A stretch of 64,000 bases of DNA from Flavobacteriaceae bacterium (GTDB lineage: Bacteria; Bacteroidota; Bacteroidia; Flavobacteriales; Flavobacteriaceae). Each line of letters opens with the position of its first letter. The stretch's first letter is position 1. Below are positions 7,805-15,722 of this stretch, in pieces. Both the position numbers and the translations under genes were made by a program. The DNA lies in contig JAURRA010000006.1 in NCBI GenBank assembly GCA_030835825.1, forward strand, positions 1 through 64,000, read 5' to 3'. The notes under the pieces are model-generated. The model was not told the origin of the DNA. It saw only the letters and a program-made list of their open reading frames with translations, and searched no databases.

Positions 7805-9409
7805 ATGAAGAAATTACTGATTCTCAGTGCTGTGATCCTAACTTCCTGTGGGGGGAATTCCTATTATGAAGGCGTGGCCATTCCGGTGAAATCGTCTAGT
7901 CGCGGTGACTACGGTTTTGTTAATTTAGACGGGGAGGTTATTGTTGATTTTCAGATAGATGAAAGACCGTCCATTATGGTCGAAAATTGGGCTTATTACA
8001 CCTTTGAAGATCAAATCGTTTATGTTAATTCGGCAGGTGATGAGACCTCAACGACCCATCAGGAATCCCTGTCTTTTAGTGAAGGGCATGCATTGGTGCG
8101 CCTAGAAAATGGCAAGTTGGGATTGTTGGACAAGACCTTAAGTTTAGTTCAAGTTCTAGAAGGTGTGGAAGAAGCGGGTTCACTTTCTGAGGGTCTGATT
8201 AAAATTCGCAACAATGATGGTTTGTGGGGTTTTCATAACTTGAAAAACCAGGAAGTTATCAAACCAATTTATTCGGAGGTTCAATCCTTTAGCGAAGGAA
8301 AGGCAGTGGTTGAGAAATACGACGAAGAGGCCGATATCACTAGAATAGGCGTGATTAATTCTCAAGGCGAGGAAGTGATTGCGTTAAGCTCTAAATATGA
8401 TGACATTGGACCGTTTCATGACGGATTGAGTGTTTTTGAACAAGACGACCAAATGGGTTATTTGGATGAGCAAGGGAATGAAGTTATTTCAAGCGATAAT
8501 TGGAAAAAGGCCCTCCCGTTCTCTGATGGCACCGCAACAGTCTTAGGTAATGATAATGAGTTTGGTCTGATTGACAAAAAGGGAGAATTCCTGATAAGAA
8601 CTCGAGAATCTTTCCCTATCAAGTTCTTCAACGATCTAGCTGTTTACAAAGGAACAAACAGGAAATTCGGCTATATGGATATCCAAAGACAACCAACAAC
8701 CAGAGCTGAGTTTGAAGACGTATTGCCATTTTTTAGAAGTGGTGCGTTTGCTAAAGATGGCGGCGAATGGATGTATATCGATAAAGAAGGCAATGATAAA
8801 ACAGCATTTAACGTTGGTATCAAATCCATGTATCACGAGGAATTTACCGAGTCGGTTTATACCAACAATACGGCCTTTGATCTTAATGAGACTTTGGAAA
8901 GTAGATTTATTGATATCGAGGGATTTTATGGAGACATCTTAGACCCATTCAGCGGTTTCCTCAACCAGTTTAAAGGCAACAATGTGGTTTCTGTTGAGGC
9001 TTTAGAAGGTCTGGCCGTCGATCAGGGTTCAGATATTAATGTCCTCCAAGACAATTCACTGTATTCTAGTCGTATTGACACCTATTCGATACTTAATGAG
9101 CACATGGCTTTCGACCAAAACATTAAGTTTTCTTTGCGCTTTTATTTGAGCGAACCGCCAGTGAAGATGCAGGACAGTGACAGGGCTTTGAATGCTAACG
9201 CCAAATTGAGATCTATTAGGGTCAATTTGAGGCTTCAAGAAAAAGGATATGGCAGGGGAAGAGAAATGCTAGGAAAGATTTACGATGCCATGAAAAAAAG
9301 TTTAGATACGGATGATTCGGATAAATTCGTCACTTCTGACGGTACCAAAATCTCTTTGTCTTCTGAATATTCCAATGTGTACATTGTTTTCGATTACCCT
9401 CAGGAGTAA
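7805..9409 (+). CDS. WG-repeat lipoprotein
   Basis: A 534-residue exported protein. The N-terminus is a lipoprotein signal ending LTSC (Cys15), so it should be anchored in the outer membrane or facing the periplasm. Residues about 35-335 hold tandem WG-type repeats, seen as recurring blocks such as YGFVNLDGEVI, WGFHNLKNQEVI, MGYLDEQGNEVI, FGLIDKKGEFLI and FGYMDIQ, each followed by FSEG/FSDG. The C-terminal 180 residues have no family I recognise. Function is unknown; WG repeats form beta-propeller-like or solenoid surfaces thought to mediate binding. It stands alone and is followed by a strong terminator. Confidence 0.85.
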   Translation: MKKLLILSAVILTSCGGNSYYEGVAIPVKSSSRGDYGFVNLDGEVIVDFQIDERPSIMVENWAYYTFEDQIVYVNSAGDETSTTHQESLSFSEGHALVRLENGKLGLLDKTLSLVQVLEGVEEAGSLSEGLIKIRNNDGLWGFHNLKNQEVIKPIYSEVQSFSEGKAVVEKYDEEADITRIGVINSQGEEVIALSSKYDDIGPFHDGLSVFEQDDQMGYLDEQGNEVISSDNWKKALPFSDGTATVLGNDNEFGLIDKKGEFLIRTRESFPIKFFNDLAVYKGTNRKFGYMDIQRQPTTRAEFEDVLPFFRSGAFAKDGGEWMYIDKEGNDKTAFNVGIKSMYHEEFTESVYTNNTAFDLNETLESRFIDIEGFYGDILDPFSGFLNQFKGNNVVSVEALEGLAVDQGSDINVLQDNSLYSSRIDTYSILNEHMAFDQNIKFSLRFYLSEPPVKMQDSDRALNANAKLRSIRVNLRLQEKGYGRGREMLGKIYDAMKKSLDTDDSDKFVTSDGTKISLSSEYSNVYIVFDYPQE

Positions 9410-9443
9410 ATGGCTTTAGATACAAATTAACACCATAAAAACG

Positions 9444-9475
9444 GCCCTGACTCAATTTCGAGTTGGGGCTTTTTT
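9444..9475 (+). terminator. intrinsic terminator after the WG-repeat gene
   Basis: GCCCTGACTC at 9444-9453 pairs with GAGTTGGGGC at 9460-9469 (one G-U) around a 6-nt loop, followed by six T residues. Confidence 0.85.
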
Positions 9476-9504
9476 GTAGTTTTAACCAAATACTCTAACG
9501 CACC

Positions 9505-9996
9505 ATGAAAAAGTTCCTTTCTATTCTATTTATTTTTTGTTTACAACTGACCTTGGCTCAGGAAGTATCTAACTATTACTTGATCCGTCATGCAGAGAAA
9601 GATCGCGCCGATTCGAATAATTCAAATCCTGGACTAACGGAAAAAGGGCATCAGCGTGCACTACACTGGGGCACTGTTTTTGAAAAAATTGAGCTCGACG
9701 CTATTTACACCACCAATTACCTCAGGACGATTCACACGGCCATGCCTACAGCTGACAATAAGGGGCTAGTGCTTCACTATTACGACCCGCGAAACTTGAA
9801 TTCTGCGGAATTTAAAGCCATTACAAAGGGAAAAAATATCTTGATCGTCGGTCATTCAAATACCACTCCTGAATTTGCTAATGCGATACTGGGAGAGGAA
9901 AAATTTGGACCAATGCCAGACCATGTTAACTCTTATTTATATGTAATTACCTGCATTGGTCAAAAAACAAGCGCGCATATTTTTACCATTGAATAG
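9505..9996 (+). CDS. exported histidine phosphatase family protein (SixA-like)
   Basis: A 163-residue protein with a signal peptide (MKKFLSILFIFCLQLTLAQ, cleavage near residue 19). The branch-1 histidine phosphatase core is present: YLIRHAEK with Arg28 and phospho-acceptor His29, LTEKGHQRA (44-52), and VGHSNTTPE with the second catalytic His117. It is small, as in SixA-type members, and should act in the periplasm or at the outer membrane. The substrate cannot be inferred. It stands alone between two exported proteins. Confidence 0.88.
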   Translation: MKKFLSILFIFCLQLTLAQEVSNYYLIRHAEKDRADSNNSNPGLTEKGHQRALHWGTVFEKIELDAIYTTNYLRTIHTAMPTADNKGLVLHYYDPRNLNSAEFKAITKGKNILIVGHSNTTPEFANAILGEEKFGPMPDHVNSYLYVITCIGQKTSAHIFTIE

Positions 9997-10094
9997 AGCA
10001 AGTCAAAAATTTGAGAAATGTAATTATTTGAATAAAAAGGATTTAATTCAAAAATTAAGACTAGATTGGCCGATTAATATTTAAACGAATTTTC

Positions 10095-11384
10095 ATGAAT
10101 AAAATTACTCTATTAACTTTTATAATTGGCTCTTTTGGTTTTGCTCAAAGTACAGTTGACTTTGAAGCTGGTGGTGCGGGTGCTGATTGGAATTGGATTG
10201 TCGACAATAACGGGTCAAATCCAGCCCTAGAGATCTTATCCAACCCAAACACTTCTGGGGTCAATACCTCAGCTACGGCGGCTAAATTTACTGCTACTAC
10301 AAATGGCGAACCATGGGCTCTTACTTATTCCGATAATATCGGGAGTTTTACCTTCACGGAGGACAACAGTATCGTAAAAATGATGGTGTTGAAAACAGTA
10401 GCGACTTCAGTAGCCATTAAATTTGAAGATTCAAACAACCAGTCTTCCTACAAACAAATAGAAGTAACTAACACAGTTACAAACGGAGATTGGGAAGAAT
10501 TGACTTTTGATTTTAGCACGGGCATAGGGGATACATACAATCGAATGGTTATCATTCCCGATTTTTTAGCCCGAACAGAAGATCATGTCGTTTTCTTTGA
10601 TCAAATTACATTTAATAGTGGAGGTATAGTTGATAATTATAATTTAGAGGATATCGACTTCGAAACTTCTGGTTTTGGCTCTGCTTGGGTCTGGACTACA
10701 GACAACAATGATTCTGACCCAGTGCTAGAGGTTGTGTCTAATCCAAATGCTTCTGGGGTGAATACCACAGCCACCAGTGCCAAATTTACTTCTCTCTCTG
10801 GAGGAGCTGCTTGGGCACTGACTTTTACAGATAATGTGGGAACATTCACCTTTACGGCGGAAAATAGTACTGTAACCATTATGGTACTCAAAACCGTTGT
10901 CTCTAATGTCGGACTTAAGTTTGAAGGCCCTAATCCCGATGGTTCCGCTGCAGTTATTTTCAAGGAAATATTGGTTCCCAATACTGTAATCAATGGTGAA
11001 TGGGAGCTTTTGTCATTTGACTTTAGTTCGGAAATTGGCAAAACCTATGATCGCTTGGTTGTTATTCCCGACTTTTTGGAAAGGACCCAAGATAATATCA
11101 ATTATTTTGATCAAATTTCTTTTGGAAATGGGACACTTGGCCTAGACAATGTCATAGCCGATGCCTTTACAATGTTTCCCAATCCTGCTAACGATGTGTT
11201 GAGTTTTTCTGGATTTTCTAATAACAGGTTGGATATTGCGATTCACAATATCCTTGGAAAACAAGTTCTTCAAAAATCAGATGTACAACGAGATGTTGAC
11301 ATATCTAGTTTATCACCAGGATTATATTTAGTCACGATGACTAGCGGTCAGAACGTCAGTACCAAAAAACTTTTGGTCAACTAA
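10095..11384 (+). CDS. secreted protein with two tandem carbohydrate-binding-like domains and a type IX sorting domain
   Basis: A 429-residue protein with a signal peptide ending near FGFAQ (residue 18). Residues 21-176 and 187-345 are two copies of one beta-rich domain, both with matching segments such as SNPNxSGVNTxAT, FTDN/YSDN, MVLKTV, and YDRLVVIPDFLERTQD versus YNRMVIIPDFLARTED. The pattern is like the galactose-binding or family 6-type carbohydrate-binding modules seen in flavobacterial surface proteins; that is inference. Residues 358-429 (FPNPANDVLS to KKLLVN) are a type A type IX secretion C-terminal sorting domain, so it should be exported to the surface or medium. No catalytic domain is present. 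Confidence 0.85.
   Translation: MNKITLLTFIIGSFGFAQSTVDFEAGGAGADWNWIVDNNGSNPALEILSNPNTSGVNTSATAAKFTATTNGEPWALTYSDNIGSFTFTEDNSIVKMMVLKTVATSVAIKFEDSNNQSSYKQIEVTNTVTNGDWEELTFDFSTGIGDTYNRMVIIPDFLARTEDHVVFFDQITFNSGGIVDNYNLEDIDFETSGFGSAWVWTTDNNDSDPVLEVVSNPNASGVNTTATSAKFTSLSGGAAWALTFTDNVGTFTFTAENSTVTIMVLKTVVSNVGLKFEGPNPDGSAAVIFKEILVPNTVINGEWELLSFDFSSEIGKTYDRLVVIPDFLERTQDNINYFDQISFGNGTLGLDNVIADAFTMFPNPANDVLSFSGFSNNRLDIAIHNILGKQVLQKSDVQRDVDISSLSPGLYLVTMTSGQNVSTKKLLVN
10155..11129 (+). repeat. intragenic tandem domain duplication
   Basis: Two copies of a domain of about 470 nt (10155-10622 and 10653-11129) encode the paired domains of the sorting-domain protein. Similarity is clear at DNA level too, for example the near-identical segments around 10252-10292 and 10750-10790. 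Confidence 0.75.
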
Positions 11385-11413
11385 GCGACCTTTAATAAGC
11401 TGAAAACACCATC

Positions 11414-11439
11414 AAGGGCCTCTTATGAGGTCCTTTTTG
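11414..11439 (+). terminator. intrinsic terminator after the sorting-domain gene
   Basis: AAGGGCCTC at 11414-11422 pairs fully (one G-U) with GAGGTCCTT at 11427-11435 across a 4-nt loop, and a T-run follows. Confidence 0.85.
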
Positions 11440-11511
11440 TTGCATTGAGTGACACCATTTTTATCTCAAATAAATTGGTCAAGGTCTATCAAACCAATGC
11501 GTTATATAATC

Positions 11512-11937
11512 TTAGAAATAGACTCTAAATAAAAAGTTAGTGGTCAGACCTAGAGATGCTCTCGAGAATTTATTGACATCATTAGTCGAGTTAATACGGT
11601 AAAAGTTGTTGATAGTATTGTGAGTATTAAAAATGTTCCAAACTGAAGCGCCAATCTCTGAGCGCATCGTGTGAGTTAATTTTATCTTATATAGACCAGA
11701 GACATCTGCTCTAAAATAGTCGGGCAATCGAATGTTGTTGGCACGGCCAAAATTAATCTCACCATTTAACACAGTGTTTCCATCTTTTGGTTCGGAGGAA
11801 GGTTTCCCTGTTCTAAAATTAAAGCCAGCTGACACATCGAAATTTTTATTTAAATAGGTAGCTCCAGTTGTAAATGAATGGGTGGTATCGAAATTACTAG
11901 GGAAATATATGTCTTCCAGATTTGGAAAATGTGTTTT
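11512..11937 (-). pseudogene. C-terminal remnant of a TonB-dependent receptor
   Basis: The minus strand encodes about 141 codons open from a TAA at 11938-11940 to the stop at 11512. The first ATG in frame lies at 11835, only 107 codons from the end. The sequence is the last part of an outer-membrane receptor barrel: YFRADVSGLYKI, RSEIGASVWNIFN, INNFYRINS and a terminal aromatic residue (LFRVYF), the usual ending of a beta-barrel. A complete receptor would need 600 or more further residues with plug domain and signal peptide, none of which are upstream. It is therefore a truncated, non-functional gene, probably left by a deletion or recombination next to tRNA-Leu. Confidence 0.82.
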
Positions 11938-12129
11938 TTAAAATATGCTAGCACTTTAAGATCAAAATATTTGAGAAACCTCAATTTAAAGATTTACAGC
12001 AAATAGGTTATATATACATTTCACAGCTAATCCTCAAAAAGGAAACCAACTTTTAAATTGATGTAGGGGGTGGTGTTTTGAGAATGATGGTTGGGATTTT
12101 TGGCGTTTTTTCTGGGCTAAGAGTAATTC

Positions 12130-12150
12130 ACCGTACAATAACCGTACAAA
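12130..12150. repeat. short direct repeat near tRNA-Leu
   Basis: The 9-mer ACCGTACAA occurs twice, at 12130-12138 and 12141-12149. It lies about 60 nt beyond the 3' end of the tRNA-Leu gene and between it and the receptor remnant. Such a position would suit an integrase core or arm site, but no integrase is present, so this reading is speculative. Confidence 0.4.
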
Positions 12151-12159
12151 TATATAAAA

Positions 12160-12200
12160 CACAAAACCTCAACTATTTGATTATAAACAGATTGAGGTTT
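12160..12200 (-). terminator. probable terminator of tRNA-Leu
   Basis: Read leftward, AAACCTCAA (12200-12192) pairs with TTGAGGTTT (12172-12164) around a 19-nt loop, followed by a T-rich run (TTGTGTTTTAT). It begins 8 nt past the tRNA 3' end. The loop is long, so strength is uncertain. Confidence 0.6.
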
Positions 12201-12207
12201 TTATTCG

Positions 12208-12289
12208 TACTCAAGGTGGGAATCGAACCCACACTCCCGAAAGAACTGGATTTTGAATCCAGCGCGTCTACCAATTCCGCCACTTGAGC
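12208..12289 (-). tRNA. tRNA-Leu (anticodon CAA)
   Basis: An 82-nt gene read on the minus strand. It starts GCTCAAG and ends CTTGAGT plus A73, giving a 7-bp acceptor stem with a G-U pair at the first position. The anticodon arm is CTGGA-TTCAAAA-TCCAG, so the anticodon is CAA and it reads UUG. A variable arm of class II size and the T-arm GTGGGTTCGATTCCCAC are present. The CCA end is not encoded. A 69-codon ORF on the other strand across it is an artefact. Confidence 0.95.
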
Positions 12290-12371
12290 ATTGAGGACTG
12301 CAAATGTAAAAAATATTCCCAAATACCAGATATTTCCACGACTCATTTCTAGGTCAAATTAATAATTTAAT

Positions 12372-12379
12372 TACATTTG
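12372..12379 (+). promoter_or_regulatory. -7-like box upstream of prs
   Basis: TACATTTG matches TAnnTTTG and ends 49 nt before the prs start. A -33 element is not obvious. Confidence 0.45.
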
Positions 12380-12428
12380 CACCTCAGTAAAAAGAGCTAA
12401 CTATCACGATTAGATTAATTTAGAATAA

Positions 12429-13370
12429 ATGACAACCCAAGCCAAGGATGTGAAAATATTCCCCTGCTCTCAAAGTGCCGAGCTAGCGGCCAGTATTGCA
12501 TCTGCTTTTGGCGCCCCACTTGGACAAGTCAATACCAGTACCTACAGCGATGGTGAATTTCAAACTTCCTTCGAGGAGTCTGTGCGAGGTGCCCGTGTTT
12601 TCTTGATTGGTTCTACCCACCCAGGCCCAAGAAACTTGATGGAATTGTTGTTGATGATTGATGCGGCCAAACGTGCTTCGGCAAGACATATCACTGCTGT
12701 AATGCCTTATTTTGGTTGGGCACGTCAAGACAGAAAAGATAAACCACGTGTTCCAATAGCGGCTAAATTGGTTGCCAAAATGCTCGAAACTGCTGGGGCT
12801 ACAAGAATCATTACAATGGATTTGCATGCCGATCAAATTCAAGGATTTTTTGAAAAACCAGTAGATCATTTATTCGCTTCAACCATTTTCTTACCCTACG
12901 TGCAGCGTTTAGGCCTTGGTAATTTAACCATTGCTTCACCCGACATGGGAGGTTCTAAGCGCGCTTATGCCTACTCGAAAGCCTTAGAGAGTGACGTGGT
13001 AATTTGTTACAAACAAAGAGAAAAGGCCAATCAAGTGACCTATATGGAACTGATTGGAGAAGTTACTGGTAAGAATGTGATTTTGGTAGATGATATGGTA
13101 GATACGGCAGGTACGCTGACCAAAGCTGCAGACTTGATGATGGAACGTGGTGCGCTAAGCGTGAGGGCCATTTGTACGCATCCTGTTCTTTCGGGAGATG
13201 CCTACGATCGCATTGAAAAATCTAAACTCCAAGAATTAATTGTTACTGATTCTATTCCTCTACGTCAGGAAAGTAAAAAAATTAAAGTATTGACCTGTGC
13301 CGATTTGTTCGCTGAAGTCATGTATAATGTACATCACAACGCATCGATCAGTTCAAAGTTCATCATGTAG
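12429..13370 (+). CDS. prs: ribose-phosphate pyrophosphokinase Prs
   Basis: A 313-residue cytosolic enzyme making PRPP from ribose-5-phosphate and ATP for nucleotide, histidine and tryptophan synthesis. Visible signatures are the flexible-loop region ARQDRKDKPRVPIAAK (98-113), the DLHADQIQGFF segment (131-141) and the PRPP-binding loop ILVDDMVDTAGTL (218-230). Length is normal. It is first of a pair with rplY 18 nt downstream, a common order in Bacteroidota, followed by a terminator. Confidence 0.97.
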   Translation: MTTQAKDVKIFPCSQSAELAASIASAFGAPLGQVNTSTYSDGEFQTSFEESVRGARVFLIGSTHPGPRNLMELLLMIDAAKRASARHITAVMPYFGWARQDRKDKPRVPIAAKLVAKMLETAGATRIITMDLHADQIQGFFEKPVDHLFASTIFLPYVQRLGLGNLTIASPDMGGSKRAYAYSKALESDVVICYKQREKANQVTYMELIGEVTGKNVILVDDMVDTAGTLTKAADLMMERGALSVRAICTHPVLSGDAYDRIEKSKLQELIVTDSIPLRQESKKIKVLTCADLFAEVMYNVHHNASISSKFIM

Positions 13371-13388
13371 TTTAACTTAAAAACAATT

Positions 13389-14033
13389 ATGAAATCAATT
13401 ACAATCAATGGATCGAAAAGAGAAAGCGTGGGCAAGAAAGCAACTCAAGCCTTACGTAATGCTGGAGCGGTACCTTGCGTGTTATACGGAGGAGACCAAC
13501 CAGTACATTTCTCAGCACCTGAGTTGGCTTTTTCAAAACTGGTTTATACGCCTAACGCGCATACAGTTGTAATTGCCCTTGACGACAATACTTCTTTTTC
13601 AGCGGTATTGCAAGACATTCAATTTCACCCGGTAACTGACAAAATTTTACACATCGACTTTTATCAATTGTTCGAGGATAAAATGGTAACAATGGATATT
13701 CCAGTTGTTATTGTAGGAAATTCTCCCGGTGTTAGAAATGGTGGAAATCTCCTACGCAATAAACGCAAATTGAGAATTAAAGCTCTCCCAGCTAAGTTGC
13801 CAGATTTTATCGAAGCAGATATTTCTAAACTCAAAATAGGAAGTAAACTTTATATCACTGAATTATTTTCTGAAGACTTTACTTTCTTGCATCCTGACAA
13901 TACAGTTGTTTGTCTTGTAAGACGATCAAGAGCCTCTATTAGTGTTGAGGATGAAGACGAAGACGCAGAAGGTGAAGAGGGAACTGAAGAAACAGGAGCA
14001 GACAGCGCTGTTGAAGAAACTTCAGCAGAATAA
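13389..14033 (+). CDS. rplY: 50S ribosomal protein L25 (CTC form)
   Basis: A 214-residue protein of the long L25/Ctc type that binds 5S rRNA. Residues 1-95 are the L25 domain ([27 protein letters not shown]), residues about 98-185 the CTC-type beta domain ([27 protein letters not shown]), and the last 30 residues are a low-complexity acidic tail rich in Glu and Asp. It is co-transcribed with prs and ends just before an intrinsic terminator. Confidence 0.95.
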   Translation: MKSITINGSKRESVGKKATQALRNAGAVPCVLYGGDQPVHFSAPELAFSKLVYTPNAHTVVIALDDNTSFSAVLQDIQFHPVTDKILHIDFYQLFEDKMVTMDIPVVIVGNSPGVRNGGNLLRNKRKLRIKALPAKLPDFIEADISKLKIGSKLYITELFSEDFTFLHPDNTVVCLVRRSRASISVEDEDEDAEGEEGTEETGADSAVEETSAE

Positions 14034-14057
14034 GTTAATCTTGTTTATTGATATTAG

Positions 14058-14086
14058 AAAAGCATTCTTATTCGGAATGCTTTTTT
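14058..14086 (+). terminator. intrinsic terminator after rplY
   Basis: AAAAGCATTC at 14058-14067 pairs with GAATGCTTTT at 14075-14084 around a 7-nt loop and runs into T residues. The pth gene starts 12 nt later. Confidence 0.88.
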
Positions 14087-14097
14087 AATTTTACCAT

Positions 14098-14718
14098 ATG
14101 GCCTGGTTTAGTTTTTTAAAAAGAAAAATAAACACAACTGAAGAACCTCAGATGAAGAAATTTCTCATTGTTGGACTTGGCAATGTTGGCTTGGAATATG
14201 AAAATACCAGGCACAATATTGGTTTTTCTATTGTCGATGCCTTAGCCTCCAAATATGAAGTTTCTTTTCAACCAACTCGCTTTGGCGCCATGGCTCAAAT
14301 TAAAATTAAAGGCCGATTACTCATGTTGCTCAAACCAGATACCTTTATGAATCTCAGCGGAAAAGCCATTATGCATTGGGTGAAGGCGCAAAAAATTGTT
14401 CCAGAGCACTTGCTCATTCTTACAGATGACCTTCATTTGCCTTTTGGAAGTATTCGACTCCGAACTAAGGGCAGTCATGCTGGACATAACGGCTTAAAAA
14501 GTATAGAACAAGAATTAAATTCATCGGCTTATAATAGGCTGAGGTTTGGAATTGGAGCCCCATTTAATCCAAATCATCAAGTGGATTTTGTTTTAGGCAC
14601 TTGGTCTGAGGAGGAAGCATCTCAATTGCCAGAACGGTTGGGACAATGTGTTGCTTTGACTGAGGCCTTTGCTTTGCAAGGTGTTCAAAGGACAATGAAT
14701 CAATTTAACGGAAATTAA
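14098..14718 (+). CDS. pth: peptidyl-tRNA hydrolase Pth
   Basis: Releases peptide from prematurely dropped peptidyl-tRNA. The core starts KFLIVGLGNVG (21-31) and contains ENTRHNIGF with catalytic His39, the DTFMNLSG segment, and LTDDLHLPFGSIRLR plus GSHAGHNGL. The ATG at 14098 adds an 18-residue lysine-rich lead before the second Met (14152). I kept the long start because flavobacterial Pth proteins, as I recall them, commonly carry such an extension; the shorter form (188 residues) is the alternative. ribF follows after 10 nt. Confidence 0.95.
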   Translation: MAWFSFLKRKINTTEEPQMKKFLIVGLGNVGLEYENTRHNIGFSIVDALASKYEVSFQPTRFGAMAQIKIKGRLLMLLKPDTFMNLSGKAIMHWVKAQKIVPEHLLILTDDLHLPFGSIRLRTKGSHAGHNGLKSIEQELNSSAYNRLRFGIGAPFNPNHQVDFVLGTWSEEEASQLPERLGQCVALTEAFALQGVQRTMNQFNGN

Positions 14719-14728
14719 ATACTAACCA

Positions 14729-15652
14729 TTGATTGTATCGGATACTTTTGAAGTTTTAGATAATGTCCGATCGGCTGTTACCATAGGAACGTTTGATGGG
14801 GTGCATATTGGCCATCAGAAAATTATCAAGCATTTGGTGGCGAGGGCCCACTCTAAAGGATTAAAGTCTATTGTTCTTACTTTTTTCCCCCATCCACGGA
14901 TGGTACTTAGCAAGGAAAACGACATAGAGTTGCTCAATACTATTAAAGAGAAATCAAAATTGCTCGAGAATTTGGGAATTGATTATCTGATAGTACTGCC
15001 TTTCACAAAAGAGTTTTCCGTTCAATCGGCTCAAGAATTTGTCCAACACATACTTGTGGACGGGTTGCATGTCGCTCATTTAGTGGTAGGTTATGACCAT
15101 CGATTTGGAAAGAATCGAGAGGCTAATGTGGATGATTTAATAAAATTTGGTACTGAATTTGATTTTCAGGTGGAGCAAATTGAAGCGCAGGATATGGCTG
15201 AGGTTACCATCAGTTCCACCAAGATTCGAATCGCTTTAAAACAAGGAAAAGTGGCTTTAGCCGCGAAATACCTCGGGTATCACTACGCTTTTATGGGTAC
15301 GGTGATTCATGGTCAAGCACTTGGTCGACAAATGGGATTTCCTACTGCAAATCTTCATCCTGACAAACCGTACAAACTTATTCCTCATCGAGGAGTCTAT
15401 GCAGTTCGTGTGAAGTGGAACAATAATTTATACCCAGGAATGATGAACATTGGGATTAATCCAACAGTGTCTGATGACGGGATGAGCATTGAAGTCCATT
15501 TGTTTGATTTTAATGGAAACTTATATCACGAAGAAATTGAAGTTCAATGTATTGAACGACTCAGGGATGAGATTAAATTCAAGGATGTGGCGGCTTTAAA
15601 AAAGCAATTAATCGAGGACAAAAATTTAGCTTTAGCCATATTGAAGAAATAA
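14729..15652 (+). CDS. ribF: bifunctional riboflavin kinase / FAD synthetase RibF
   Basis: A 307-residue enzyme turning riboflavin into FMN and then FAD. The N-terminal nucleotidyltransferase carries GTFDGVHIGH (20-29) and the C-terminal flavokinase carries GQALGRQMGFPTANL (195-209). The start is TTG at 14729 followed by IVSDTFEVL; no ATG is available nearby upstream of the first motif, and the length fits the family. It sits in a pth-ribF-serS series. It supplies the FAD that the photolyase-like proteins in this window would need. Confidence 0.95.
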   Translation: MIVSDTFEVLDNVRSAVTIGTFDGVHIGHQKIIKHLVARAHSKGLKSIVLTFFPHPRMVLSKENDIELLNTIKEKSKLLENLGIDYLIVLPFTKEFSVQSAQEFVQHILVDGLHVAHLVVGYDHRFGKNREANVDDLIKFGTEFDFQVEQIEAQDMAEVTISSTKIRIALKQGKVALAAKYLGYHYAFMGTVIHGQALGRQMGFPTANLHPDKPYKLIPHRGVYAVRVKWNNNLYPGMMNIGINPTVSDDGMSIEVHLFDFNGNLYHEEIEVQCIERLRDEIKFKDVAALKKQLIEDKNLALAILKK

Positions 15653-15698
15653 TTGAAGAAAGTGCCTGATCTTAGCCCAGATTAAAAAACAGATTGTG

Positions 15699-15706
15699 TA
15701 ATTTTG
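15699..15706 (+). promoter_or_regulatory. -7-like box upstream of serS
   Basis: TAATTTTG matches TAnnTTTG and ends 16 nt before the serS ATG, implying a very short leader. No clear -33 TTG at standard spacing. Confidence 0.45.
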
Positions 15707-15722
15707 ACTAATAAGGAAAATA

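Noticed and set aside
10637-11041. 134-codon leftward ORF inside the sorting-domain gene
   Set aside because: It mirrors the repeat-rich coding sequence on the other strand and shows no domain.
12078-12287. 69-codon rightward ORF ending in a FESSASTNSAT-like sequence
   Set aside because: It runs across the tRNA-Leu gene on the opposite strand; such peptides are a common artefact of tRNA-Leu complements.
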